Assembly (NCBI RefSeq): GCF_003611675.1
Contig: NZ_RAWA01000045.1
Coordinates: forward strand, 1-38,085
Direction of reading: 5' to 3'
Length of the DNA stretch: 38,085 nt
Source of the DNA: Corallococcus sp. CA053C
GTDB lineage: Bacteria > Myxococcota > Myxococcia > Myxococcales > Myxococcaceae
Each line of letters opens with the position of its first letter. The first letter of the stretch is position 1. This document shows positions 13,815 to 22,222 of the stretch, piece by piece. The position numbers and the translations under genes are program-made. The notes under the pieces are model-generated. The model was given only the letters and a program-made list of their open reading frames with translations, had not been told where the DNA came from and ran no database searches.

Positions 13815-14822
13815 TCAGGCCACGCGCGGCAACGACACGCTGAACGTCGCGCCACGGCCGGGCACCGACTCGGCCGACAGCGCGCCCCCATGCAGCCTCG
13901 CCAGCTCCGAGGCCACGTAGAGGCCCAGCGACTCACCCCGGGCCGGTCCGTCCGGGAAGGCCTGGAACAGCCGGGGCAGCTCCGCTTCGGGGATGCCCGG
14001 CCCCGGGTCGCTCACGCGCACCAGCACCCGCTCCTCCGACGCCCGCAGCTCCACGCGCACCCCACCCTGGCGCGCCGCGTTCGACAACAGCACGTCGAAC
14101 ACCTGCCCCAGGCGGTCCGGATCAAAGCGCAGGTCCACCGGCTCGCCGGGCACCGACACCTCCACCGGCACCCCACTTCCCCGCTCGCGGCAGCGCTCCA
14201 CCGACGCCTCCAGGTGCGAGCGCAGGTCGCCCTCCACCTGCCGCAGCGTCAGGCTGCCCGCGCTCAGGCGCGCCGCGTCCTGGAGGTACTGGCCCATCCG
14301 CTCCAACGACTGGAGCTGCAGGCCCAGCGCATCCACCGCGAGCTGGCCCGGGGGCGGCAGCCCCTGGAGCTTGCGCAGCTGCTCGCGCGCGATCTCCAGC
14401 GGCCCCTGGAGCGTGCGCGCCACCCACTGGCCCAGCGCCTCCACGGGCGTCTCCGGCTCGCGGGACGCGCCCGGGAGCTTCTCCAGCGAGCGGCGGATCA
14501 GCGCCTCGAAGTCGGTGATCTCGAACGGCTTGTTGAGGAACGCGGTCGCGTCCGGCGAGCCCTGCTGGAGCACCGCGCTCAACAGGATGATGGGCACGTC
14601 GCGCAGGCCTGGCTCCTGCTTCAGCCGGCTGCACAGCTCCATGCCGCTCATGCGCGGCATCATGTGGTCCGTCACCACGAGCTGCGGTCGGCGCGCGCGC
14701 GCCAGCACCAGCGCCTCCTCGCCATCCCGGGCCCGCACGACGTCGTGCCCCAGGTCCTCCACCACCTGGCTCAGGACCTCCAACACGGCCGGCTCATCAT
14801 CCGCGACCAGGACGAGACTCAT
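13815..14822 (-). CDS. Receiver domain fused to a histidine-kinase-like ATPase domain lacking the phosphoacceptor His
   Basis: A 335-residue soluble protein. Residues 1-115 are a response-regulator receiver: acidic pair Asp8/Asp9, phosphoacceptor Asp52 in VVTDHMMP, Ser82 and Lys98 in NKPF. Residues about 125-190 are helical, in the place of a dimerisation/phosphotransfer domain, but where SHELRTPL is expected the sequence reads ARTLQGPL, with no histidine. Residues 200-335 form a HATPase_c domain with N-box Asn248 (LLSNAARQG), DPGPGIPE and GESLGLYVASELARLHGG. It is therefore unlikely to autophosphorylate on the usual site and may be an anti-sigma-like or allosteric ATPase, or an acceptor only. 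ATG 14822 has GGGAG nine bases upstream. It is divergent from the DegP gene. Confidence 0.9.
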   Translation of the reverse strand: MSLVLVADDEPAVLEVLSQVVEDLGHDVVRARDGEEALVLARARRPQLVVTDHMMPRMSGMELCSRLKQEPGLRDVPIILLSAVLQQGSPDATAFLNKPFEITDFEALIRRSLEKLPGASREPETPVEALGQWVARTLQGPLEIAREQLRKLQGLPPPGQLAVDALGLQLQSLERMGQYLQDAARLSAGSLTLRQVEGDLRSHLEASVERCRERGSGVPVEVSVPGEPVDLRFDPDRLGQVFDVLLSNAARQGGVRVELRASEERVLVRVSDPGPGIPEAELPRLFQAFPDGPARGESLGLYVASELARLHGGALSAESVPGRGATFSVSLPRVA

Positions 14823-15081
14823 GTGAAACAACTCCCTCGGCCCCCACGGGCGTGAGCAGCATGTCGCGCCAGGATGCAGCTCAGGCTCCTCCCCGGCGCC
14901 CCGGTTTGCAATCCACCCGGGGCAAGGACGTTGTGCCTGAAAGTGTGCTCGTTCACGGTTGCGTCTTCTGGTCTATGAAGAGCCGGACGCCGCTTCCAGA
15001 CACCCCGGGAATGGCTGGGGCCTTCCCGACATTCAGACTGTCTTCCGGGAGACAATCCCAGGCGGCGTACGGAGGAAGGGC

Positions 15082-16422
15082 ATGAGGGCAGCACACATCC
15101 TGTGGGGGTTCTTGCTGGTGGCGCTCGCGGTGGCGGTTCCCGCGCACGCGGATCTCTCCCGGCGCCGCAGCGACGTGGTGGAGGTGGTCCAGAAGGTCTC
15201 CCCCGCGGTCGTCTACATCGGCACCGAGCAGGAGGTGGAGTCGCGCTTCCGCGGCCGCTCCCGCTCGCCACTGGAGGAGTTCTTCGGCCAGGGCGTGGAG
15301 GAGCCGCAGACGCGCCAGCGCATCCAGGGCCTGGGCAGCGGCGCCATCATCGACGCGTCGGGCATCATCGTCACCAACGACCACGTCATCCGGGGCGCGT
15401 CCGCCATCCACGTCGTGCTCGCGGACGGGCGCACGTTCGACGCGGAGGTGGTGGGCAGCGACGCCAACAACGACCTGGCCGTCCTCAAGGTCAACGCGCG
15501 AGCGCCCCTGCCCACCGCGAAGCTGGGCACCAGCTCCGACCTGATGATTGGCGAGACGGTGGTGGCCATTGGCAGCCCGTTCGGCCTGAGCAAGACGGTG
15601 ACGGCGGGCGTGGTGTCCGCCACCGGCCGCACGTTCCGCGCGGACGACCGCGTCTACAACGACTTCCTCCAGACGGACGCGGCCATCAACCCGGGCAACT
15701 CCGGCGGGCCGCTGCTCAACGTGGATGGGGAGATCATCGGCATCAACACCGCCATCTACGCGAACGGCCAGGGCATCGGCTTCGCCATCCCCGCGGACAA
15801 GGTGCGGCGCATCGTCGACGAGCTCACGCGCTTCGGGAAGGTGCGCCCCGCGTGGGTGGGCATGGACACGGCGGATCTCCCCTCGCAGATCGCCGCGAAG
15901 CTCGGGTGGGATCGCACCTACGGCGCCGTCGTGACGAACGTGGAGCCCGACAGTCCGGCCGCGCAGGCGGGTGTCCAACGCGGTGACGTAGTGGCGGAGC
16001 TGGGGGGTTCGCGCATCCAGGACGCGGAGGATTTCGACTCGCGCGTGCGCGGTTATCCGGCCCGCTCGGTCTTCCCCTTGGTGCTCTTCCGAGCAGGCTC
16101 GAACCGCACGGTGCAGGTGACGCCGGTTGAATTTCCAGCTCGCCTGCTCGAAACGCTGGCGTGGGAGCGGCTAGGACTGCGCGTGAAGGAGAATAAAAAC
16201 GGAATGGCGGTCTCCGCGGTGCGGCCGGGCTCCGCTGCGTCGGAGATTGGTCTGGAGGCGGGGGACGTGCTCTTGCGAATGAACAACCAGCCGGTTCCCA
16301 CCGCTGACACTTTCCGTGAAGCCCTGCTCACGGCGCGACGGGGACGTAGCGTGTTGTTGCTCGTGCGTCGCGGGCGCTACGGCTACCACGTGACGCTGCC
16401 ATTTGAAGGACAGCGGCTGTAG
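15082..16422 (+). CDS. DegP/HtrA-type periplasmic serine protease with two PDZ domains
   Basis: A 446-residue exported protease and chaperone. There is a signal peptide at residues 1-23 with cleavage after AHA. The trypsin-like domain has the full triad His101 (TNDHVI), Asp131 (NNDLAVL) and Ser207 (NPGNSGGPL), with a Q-linker loop and GxGSG before it. Two PDZ domains follow (about 260-350, and 355-440 with SEIGLEAGDVLLRMNNQPV). It should degrade or refold damaged envelope proteins. ATG 15082 is set by the strong Shine-Dalgarno GGAGGAAGG; upstream in-frame codons would place the signal peptide internally. The 259-bp gap to the divergent receiver-ATPase gene presumably holds both promoters, though I could not pick a clear one. 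Confidence 0.94.
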   Translation: MRAAHILWGFLLVALAVAVPAHADLSRRRSDVVEVVQKVSPAVVYIGTEQEVESRFRGRSRSPLEEFFGQGVEEPQTRQRIQGLGSGAIIDASGIIVTNDHVIRGASAIHVVLADGRTFDAEVVGSDANNDLAVLKVNARAPLPTAKLGTSSDLMIGETVVAIGSPFGLSKTVTAGVVSATGRTFRADDRVYNDFLQTDAAINPGNSGGPLLNVDGEIIGINTAIYANGQGIGFAIPADKVRRIVDELTRFGKVRPAWVGMDTADLPSQIAAKLGWDRTYGAVVTNVEPDSPAAQAGVQRGDVVAELGGSRIQDAEDFDSRVRGYPARSVFPLVLFRAGSNRTVQVTPVEFPARLLETLAWERLGLRVKENKNGMAVSAVRPGSAASEIGLEAGDVLLRMNNQPVPTADTFREALLTARRGRSVLLLVRRGRYGYHVTLPFEGQRL

Positions 16423-16475
16423 TCGTCGCGCGGGGATTCCAGGATCGACGGGAAGGGCACTAGCATGCCGTTCCC

Positions 16476-18617
16476 ATGAGTTCGCCTCGCTACCAATCAC
16501 TCGGTCCCCTCCTTGCCGGAGAGGGCTCGCGGGCCTTCCTCGGACTGGCGCTGGAGGATGGCGCCACGCCCCGTCCCGTGGTGCTCATCTGGGCCCCGCC
16601 TGACATCGCGCAGAACCCGGAGCTGGTGGCGCGCCTGGAGCGCGAGACGAACCGCGCCATCGTCTTCGACCATCCGAACATCCTGCGCGTGCACGGCCTG
16701 GAGAAGCTGGAGGGCGGGCTCGCGCGCGTCACCGAGTTCGCCGACGGCGAGCCCCTGCGCCGCGTGCTCGAAGTGGGCCCGCGCATGTCGCCCGCGTTCG
16801 CGGCGCTCGTGGTCGCGGACGCGGCGATGGGGCTGCACTACGCGCACGTCGCGGGCAATGACGACGGCTCGCCGCTGGTGCACGGAGACATCCGGCCCGA
16901 GACGCTGATGGTGTCGTTCAGCGGCTTCACGAAGGTGACGGGCTACGGCGCGCTCTCCGTGGCGCCCCGCGAGCGCGGCGGCAAGCGCGTGAAGAACCGC
17001 CGCGCGTACACGTCCCCGGAGCAGCTCCTGGGCGGGCGTGAGGCCGTCAACGTGCAGTCGGACGTGTTCCTGCTGGGGCTCACGCTGCACGAGTGCCTCA
17101 CCGGGAAGATGCCGTTCAAGGAGTCGGCGGATCCGGACAAGGCGGTGCTCAACCGCGCCCTGCCGCCGATGCCGCCGGACGTGCCGCTCAAGCTGGACGC
17201 CGTCGTCCGCCGGGCGACGACGAAGCGCGCGCTGGAGCGCTACCCCACGGCGCTCGCGTTCCGCGAGGCGGTGGTGGACGCCATCGGCAAGCTGCCGACG
17301 CATGAGTCCTTCGCGGAGCACCTGGCGAAGCTGTTCCCGCCGGAGAGCGATGCGCGGGCCGCACGGCGCAAGACGATTGAGCTGGGCATCGCGGAGGCGC
17401 TCGCGAAGGCCGGCATGTCCCCGCCGCAGATCGCGGAGGTCCTGGCGAAGGGCGCGGGGCTCGCGGAGCCCGTGAAGAACCTGGTGCCCGAGGTGAACTC
17501 GGCTCCGGCGGCCGCCGCGTCGCCCACGACGTCCAGTGGTTCCGGCGCGAACGCGCAGGCCGCGGGGACTTCCGCGACGGGTGCGAGTGCCCAGGGTCCA
17601 GCGTCCTCGCAGGCTTCGACGTCCGCGCATGGGTCGGCTGCGAATGCGCCTGCCTCTACGCACGGTCAGGGTCCCGCTGCGAGCCCCCAGGCCGCGCACG
17701 GTCCTTCTTCGAACGCGCAGGCTTCGACGCACGCGCAGGGCGCAACGGCAAGCACCCAGGCTTCGACGCACGCACAGGGCGCAGCGGCAAGCACCCAGTC
17801 CTCGACGCACTCGCAGGGCGCGGCGGCGAGCCCCCAGGCTTCGACGCACTCGCAGGCAGCAGGCCCCCAGGTCTCGACCTCCGCGCAGGGCGCGACGTCC
17901 AACACGGGTGCCCGGCCCGCGGGCCCCATCTTCGGCGGAGCGGCGAACCCCTCGGCGCAGGTGGCGGCGAAGAAGCCCTCGCGCACGTGGATCCCCTACG
18001 TCGTCGGTGGCCTCGCGCTGACGCTCGGCGCGGGCGCGGTGGTCGTCCAGCGCCAGCTCCAGGGCACCATGACGGTGGAGACCTTCGACGCGGGCGCGCC
18101 GGAAGTCATCGCCGCGCCCGTCCCCTTCGATGCCGGTCCCGAGGACGCGGGCGTGGAGGATGCCGGCATCGTGGACGCAGGCCCCGTCATGGGCATGCTC
18201 GACCTCACCGTGGAGCCGCGCGTGGAGGTCACGCTCAACAGCAACACCACCCTGCTGGGCCGCACGCCGCTGTCCGTGCCGCTGCCGCCGGGCCGCCACC
18301 TGCTCACCTTCACCAACGGCGCGCTCGGCATCTCCGTGTCGCGCACCGTGACGGTGGCCCCCACCGGCCGCTCCGCGTTCCAGTTCTTCCTCAACAAGGC
18401 CTTCATCAACGTGCGCGGCCCCGCCGGCGCCAACGTCACCATCGACGGGAAGCCCGCGGGCGTGGTCCCCGTGGAGGAGCTGGACGTGTACGAGGGCTAT
18501 CACCGCCTGCTCGTCACCGTGGGTCCGTCCCGCTGGCAGAAGTCCTTCACCATCGAGCCCGGCCAGCGCGTCAACTTCGACGTGAACTTCGAGGAGCCCC
18601 AGGAGGCGGAGGAGTAG
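16476..18617 (+). CDS. Membrane-anchored protein pseudokinase with Ala/Ser/Thr/His-rich repeats and PEGA-like C-terminus
   Basis: A 713-residue protein. Residues 1-280 have the fold pattern of Ser/Thr kinases (MGLHYAHV, SPEQLLGG, DVFLLGLTLHECLTGKMPF), but the catalytic residues are gone: the lysine strand reads VVLIWAP (Trp39), HRD is HGD (136-138, HGDIRPE) and DFG is replaced by TGYG (155-158). It is therefore a predicted pseudokinase. Residues about 345-490 are low-complexity Ala/Ser/Thr/Gln/His with tandem 13-residue repeats. One membrane helix lies near 507-526. The outside part ends in two PEGA-like segments (LLGRTPLSVPLPPGRHLLTF and VTIDGKPAGVVPVEELDV). It probably transmits or receives an envelope signal, perhaps binding a partner rather than phosphorylating it. 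It begins 53 bp after the protease gene. Confidence 0.88.
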   Translation: MSSPRYQSLGPLLAGEGSRAFLGLALEDGATPRPVVLIWAPPDIAQNPELVARLERETNRAIVFDHPNILRVHGLEKLEGGLARVTEFADGEPLRRVLEVGPRMSPAFAALVVADAAMGLHYAHVAGNDDGSPLVHGDIRPETLMVSFSGFTKVTGYGALSVAPRERGGKRVKNRRAYTSPEQLLGGREAVNVQSDVFLLGLTLHECLTGKMPFKESADPDKAVLNRALPPMPPDVPLKLDAVVRRATTKRALERYPTALAFREAVVDAIGKLPTHESFAEHLAKLFPPESDARAARRKTIELGIAEALAKAGMSPPQIAEVLAKGAGLAEPVKNLVPEVNSAPAAAASPTTSSGSGANAQAAGTSATGASAQGPASSQASTSAHGSAANAPASTHGQGPAASPQAAHGPSSNAQASTHAQGATASTQASTHAQGAAASTQSSTHSQGAAASPQASTHSQAAGPQVSTSAQGATSNTGARPAGPIFGGAANPSAQVAAKKPSRTWIPYVVGGLALTLGAGAVVVQRQLQGTMTVETFDAGAPEVIAAPVPFDAGPEDAGVEDAGIVDAGPVMGMLDLTVEPRVEVTLNSNTTLLGRTPLSVPLPPGRHLLTFTNGALGISVSRTVTVAPTGRSAFQFFLNKAFINVRGPAGANVTIDGKPAGVVPVEELDVYEGYHRLLVTVGPSRWQKSFTIEPGQRVNFDVNFEEPQEAEE
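17718..17906 (+). repeat. 39-bp in-frame tandem repeats coding for a 13-residue unit
   Basis: Five consecutive units start at 17718, 17757, 17796, 17835 and 17868. Units 1, 2, 3 and 5 are 39 bp, and the fourth is shortened by 6 bp. Each encodes a variant of QASTHAQGAxAST. All lengths are multiples of three, so the frame of the pseudokinase linker is kept. The units probably form a flexible cytoplasmic spacer, and copy number could vary between strains by slippage. Confidence 0.85.
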
Positions 18618-18636
18618 CCTCCTCGCCTCTTGAAAC

Positions 18637-18658
18637 GGGGCCGGTCCGTGCCGGCCCC
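18637..18658. terminator. Hairpin between convergent pseudokinase and lipoprotein genes
   Basis: GGGGCCGG (18637-18644) and CCGGCCCC (18651-18658) pair perfectly around a 6-nt loop, within the 66-bp gap between two convergent stop codons. No T-run follows. A bidirectional end structure is inferred from position. Confidence 0.5.
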
Positions 18659-18683
18659 TCGGGGCTCCCTGGAAACCGCCGCG

Positions 18684-19889
18684 TCAGTCCCAGCGGCTGT
18701 TGAGCTTCAGCGTCCACTCCCGCAGCCGGCCGTTGCCCGTCCCCGACGGGTTGACGATGTGCAGCTTCCACAGCCCGTTGATGGTGCCGTCGCGCGGGAT
18801 GCCGCGCGTCACCGGGATGCGCTTCGGGGGCGTGCCTTCGTTCGGCCCGTCCCACAGGAGCGCCGTCTCACCGCCCGGATCCTCCAGCGTGAGCACCAGC
18901 TTCGACGGGTTGTTGTGCGCCAGGTCCAGCTCCACGGTGATGTCCTCCGGCACCGTCGCCAGCCCCACCACCGCCTGCCCCGACACCACCGGCGTCGTGT
19001 TGCCCTGCAGCGCGACGTCCGCCCAGACCGTGAATTCCCCCTCCATCCACGCCGGCCGGCACCAGCCCTCGGTCGCGCCCGACGCCAGGCCGTGACACGT
19101 CAGCCCTGCCTGGCACGGCACGAACAGCGAACAGGACGCGCCGTCGCCCGGGATGCTCGCGCCCGAGACACAGCGGCCATACGGGCTGGAGGCGTCGTTC
19201 GGGATGCCCTCGCAGAAGAGGCCCGGCTGGCACGTCGTCGCGCCAGTGCAGGGGTCCCCTTCCGCGGCCTGCTGCGTGGCCGTCTTGAGGTTCTGCAGGG
19301 AGAGGCCGTCCACGCCGGGCAGCCGCCCCAGCTTCAAGATGTGGAAGAACGGCCGCGCCGCCACGACGGCGTTCGCCGCCGCCGGGGACATTCCGTAGGT
19401 CGCCTGGAGCGCGCCCGCGCCCTGCGTGTTCGCCACCGCCAGCGCCCGGCGAGCCTCCGCCACGTTGAACGTCACGCCCTGGAACGTGCCCACCCAACCA
19501 TCCACCGGCAGCTCCACGCGGCCCGTGCCCCGCGCGTACGCCTCCAGCGCCGCGAGCGCCGCCGGACCCACGTAGGGCACCGCGTCCACCTGCTCGATGG
19601 AGACGAAGCGCCGGTCATCCGCCGTGTGCAACACGCCGTCCGGGCCCTCGCGCCAGTCCGTCAGCGCCTGCGCGGCCTGGAGGTTCAGCGGCACCTCGGT
19701 GTCCAGCACCGCGAGCGTCGTTGCGTAGTCATTGAGGAACAGCACCACGCCATTGCCGGCGGGCGTGCCCGTGGCCAGCTCCTGCGCCTGGGACACCGGC
19801 GCGGCGCTGTCCGGGACCGCGGCGGCGCCGCAGCTCAAAAGAAGGGGAACCGAGGAAAACGACAAGAAACGACGGAGTCGGGAGGTCAT
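18684..19889 (-). CDS. Lipoprotein with helix-hairpin-helix-like region and C-terminal P domain
   Basis: A 401-residue secreted lipoprotein: a basic start, hydrophobic stretch and lipobox LLLSC with acyl-Cys near residue 20. Residues about 40-200 contain two stretches reminiscent of helix-hairpin-helix repeats (VPYVGPAALAALEAYARG; LGRLPGVDGLSLQNL). A Cys-rich segment follows (six or more Cys in CTGATTCQPGLFCEG and CQAGLTCHG), typical of myxobacterial surface proteins. The last 115 residues are a proprotein-convertase-type P domain (VELDLAHNNPSKLVLTLEDP; DGTINGLWKLHIVNPSGTGNG). P domains usually accompany proteases, but no protease domain is present here. The start is uncertain among ATGs at 19907, 19898 and 19889. 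Confidence 0.82.
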   Translation of the reverse strand: MTSRLRRFLSFSSVPLLLSCGAAAVPDSAAPVSQAQELATGTPAGNGVVLFLNDYATTLAVLDTEVPLNLQAAQALTDWREGPDGVLHTADDRRFVSIEQVDAVPYVGPAALAALEAYARGTGRVELPVDGWVGTFQGVTFNVAEARRALAVANTQGAGALQATYGMSPAAANAVVAARPFFHILKLGRLPGVDGLSLQNLKTATQQAAEGDPCTGATTCQPGLFCEGIPNDASSPYGRCVSGASIPGDGASCSLFVPCQAGLTCHGLASGATEGWCRPAWMEGEFTVWADVALQGNTTPVVSGQAVVGLATVPEDITVELDLAHNNPSKLVLTLEDPGGETALLWDGPNEGTPPKRIPVTRGIPRDGTINGLWKLHIVNPSGTGNGRLREWTLKLNSRWD

Positions 19890-19931
19890 GGCCTCCATGT
19901 ACTCCATGACAGGGGGGCCTGTGAGCGGAGT

Positions 19932-21431
19932 TCAGGCCTCGCCTTGATACAGGCTGATGACACCGTGCACCTGTTCGGTGACGACCTGCAGGATGTCCAC
20001 CGCCGCGTCGGTGGACCCCACGCGGGCCACCGTCATCTCCATCATCGTGGTCAGCTCCGTGACGGCGGTGAAGATCTGCGACACGCCCGCGGACTGCTGG
20101 TTCACCGACGCGGAGATCCGACGGACGGCGTCCGCGTTGCCCTGCACCAGCCCGGACAACATGCGCAGCCGTTCGCCCGAGGCGCGGATGGTCTCGATGC
20201 CCCTGCCCATGCGCTCACCCCCCTGGCGCGTGAGGTCCACCACGCCCTGGATGCGCGCGCGCGTGTCGTCCAGCACCGTGCGCACCTGCTGCGTGGCGGC
20301 CACGGACTGCGACGAGAGGCTGCGAATCTCCCGCGCCACCACCGCGAAGCCCCGGCCCACCTCGCCCACCCGGGCCGCCTCGATGGCGGCGTTGATGGCG
20401 AGCACGTTGGACTGGTCCGCCAGGTCCTGCACCGTGCGGGTGATGCCGGCGATCTTCTCCGTGTACGTCGCGAGCCCCAGGATGCGCTCGGAGATGTCCT
20501 CCACCTGCGTGCGGATGTCCGCCAGGCCCTCCACGCTGCGGCCAATGGCGTCCTCCACCGCGGCGCCCACGTCCCCCGCCTCCTCCGTCGAACGGAGCAC
20601 CCGCGCGGCCTGCTCGGAGGCGACGAGCGACGTCTGGCGGATCTCCTCCGCCGTCGCCTGCGTCTCCTGCAGCGCCCGGGCCTGCCGGGCCAGGTCCTCG
20701 TGCTGGTCCTTCGTGGACCCGGTCAGCGTGCTCACGGAGTCGCGCAGCGCGGCCACGGAGCCCACCAGCGGCTGGACGACCCGCGCCTCCACCGCCTCCC
20801 GCGACAGCTCCAGCTGCGCCTCGCGCTCCGCCGCCGCCCGCAGGTCGCGCCGTCCCTGCACGCAGGAGACGATGAGGAAGACGTCCTCGAACACCACCCA
20901 GGCCACGTGCTCCAGCCACCGCCAGGACTCGCGCGCATGCGCGCCGAAGATGGACTCCGGCCAGAAGGCGCCCCGCAGCAGGTGGTCCGCCGCCACCACG
21001 CCGCTGAAGGTGAGCAGCACCCGCCAGTCCCGGTACATGGCCATCAGCGCCAGCGAGCCGAAGATGTGGAAGTGCGTCTCGATGCGGCCCCCCACCAGGT
21101 GGATGATCAGCCCGGACATCAACGCCTGTCCCACCGCGATGACGTGCCGGGTGGACACCTGCCCGGGGCGCATCAGCACGAGCACCACCGGCAGGCCGCC
21201 GAAGAGCAGCCCCAGTCCCACCGCGGCCCAGACGTGGAAGTGGACCGCGCTCTGCAGGCCCACCCACGCCCGGGGGGACACGAACACCGCCGCCAGGATC
21301 CCCGCCAGCCACTGCAAGACCATCAGGACGAGGAAGGTCCGGTCCGTGCGCATGCTCAATGACAGACATTGTGCGTCGAAGAGCTGGCGCGACCGCTCCG
21401 CCACCTCAGTGTCGGGGAGGTGGATCTTCAT
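19932..21431 (-). CDS. Methyl-accepting chemotaxis protein with multi-pass membrane sensor
   Basis: A 499-residue protein. Residues about 30-190 hold several hydrophobic segments rather than the usual pair flanking a periplasmic domain. They include [27 protein letters not shown] (shown here in part: [10 protein letters not shown]), a motif seen in other integral-membrane sensors. No HAMP domain is evident. A coiled coil leads to the signalling hairpin with [20 protein letters not shown] and [14 protein letters not shown], which should bind CheA/CheW. The receptor probably senses something within the membrane, such as redox state or lipid. Its ATG at 21431 overlaps the stop of the thioredoxin-like gene upstream (ATGA), so the two are translationally coupled. 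Confidence 0.92.
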   Translation of the reverse strand: MKIHLPDTEVAERSRQLFDAQCLSLSMRTDRTFLVLMVLQWLAGILAAVFVSPRAWVGLQSAVHFHVWAAVGLGLLFGGLPVVLVLMRPGQVSTRHVIAVGQALMSGLIIHLVGGRIETHFHIFGSLALMAMYRDWRVLLTFSGVVAADHLLRGAFWPESIFGAHARESWRWLEHVAWVVFEDVFLIVSCVQGRRDLRAAAEREAQLELSREAVEARVVQPLVGSVAALRDSVSTLTGSTKDQHEDLARQARALQETQATAEEIRQTSLVASEQAARVLRSTEEAGDVGAAVEDAIGRSVEGLADIRTQVEDISERILGLATYTEKIAGITRTVQDLADQSNVLAINAAIEAARVGEVGRGFAVVAREIRSLSSQSVAATQQVRTVLDDTRARIQGVVDLTRQGGERMGRGIETIRASGERLRMLSGLVQGNADAVRRISASVNQQSAGVSQIFTAVTELTTMMEMTVARVGSTDAAVDILQVVTEQVHGVISLYQGEA

Positions 21432-22117
21432 GGCAGGAGTTCACCAGACACAGGCGGGGGTGTTTCCAGGGCACAGCCAAAGACGGGCGACGCGGAGGCC
21501 CTCGGTGCTTCCGCGTCCACGAGCGCCCGGATGGCGAGGCTGCCCGTACTATCACCTTCGTGGCCGCGCGCGGGGGTGATGCCACCGCTGAAGCGCTCCA
21601 CGCCATCCGGCGCGAACAGCACCACCTGGCCGGACGTCCGCGCGCCCACTTCGCGTGCGGCCTGTCCGTCCACGTCCAACACCACCTCCACGCCGGGCAG
21701 GTCCCGGGCGCGCGTCCACAGCTCCGATTGGACGAAGCCCGGAGGCGCCTCGCGCGGCGCCCACACGAACACGCGCGTGGCGAGCCGAGCGCCCGCGTGC
21801 TCCGTGAGCTTCGCCAGCTCCGCGAGCGTCGCGCGCGAGCACGCGCACTGGGGATGGAGGAAGACGAGCAGCGACCACACCCCGGGACCGCGCAGGGGCG
21901 CGAGCGCCGCGGGCAGGCGGGACGGCGGCGTGGCCCCGGCTCCCGCCGCGTTCGCGTGGGACCACACCCATCCGGAGCCCAGCGCCGACGCCACGACCCA
22001 GAGCCCGATGAGCCACGGCAGTGCCCGGCGCCGGAGCGCGGTGTGTTTCAGGCCCTCGTCACGTGACACCCGAGCCGGGGCATCCAGGGGGCCTTGGGCG
22101 ACTGCCGGGGAGGCCAT
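21428..22117 (-). CDS. RedB-like thioredoxin-fold membrane-anchored protein
   Basis: A protein of about 229 residues with one N-terminal membrane helix ([20 protein letters not shown]) followed by a thioredoxin-like domain: [21 protein letters not shown], later VFVWAPRE and [19 protein letters not shown]. The motif PQCACS has two cysteines spaced CxC, as in proteins annotated RedB, rather than the classic CxxC. A reductase or redox-sensor role facing the periplasm is plausible. The start is uncertain: ATG 22117 is used, while 22204 or an internal GTG are possible because no clear Shine-Dalgarno is seen. The gene is coupled to the chemoreceptor that follows, which hints that the pair senses redox conditions (inference). 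Confidence 0.75.
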   Translation of the reverse strand: MASPAVAQGPLDAPARVSRDEGLKHTALRRRALPWLIGLWVVASALGSGWVWSHANAAGAGATPPSRLPAALAPLRGPGVWSLLVFLHPQCACSRATLAELAKLTEHAGARLATRVFVWAPREAPPGFVQSELWTRARDLPGVEVVLDVDGQAAREVGARTSGQVVLFAPDGVERFSGGITPARGHEGDSTGSLAIRALVDAEAPRASASPVFGCALETPPPVSGELLP

Positions 22118-22222
22118 GCCCGGCCATGCTGGAGAGTTCCCGGGGCCTTGGCAATACGCATTCAGGCAGGCGAGTACAGCCCCTCTACAGCCCTGGACAG
22201 ACATCAAATCCGGCCAGATGCG

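Noticed and set aside
14823-15081. Sigma-54 or ECF-type promoter in the gap before the DegP gene
   Set aside because: No GG-N10-GC pair with the right flanks and no convincing ECF pair; isolated GGAAT-like words are too weak to call.
17718-17906. Repeats considered as a CRISPR array
   Set aside because: Units are contiguous, in frame and lack unique spacers; they encode a protein linker.
16497-18503. A 668-codon minus-strand frame opposite the pseudokinase gene
   Set aside because: Antisense shadow: Arg/Ala/Gly-rich and without motifs, while the plus strand has kinase-fold and PEGA-like features.
18630-21362. A 910-codon plus-strand frame opposite the P-domain lipoprotein and chemoreceptor genes
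   Set aside because: Low-complexity Arg/His composition and no family motif; both genes on the other strand are clear.
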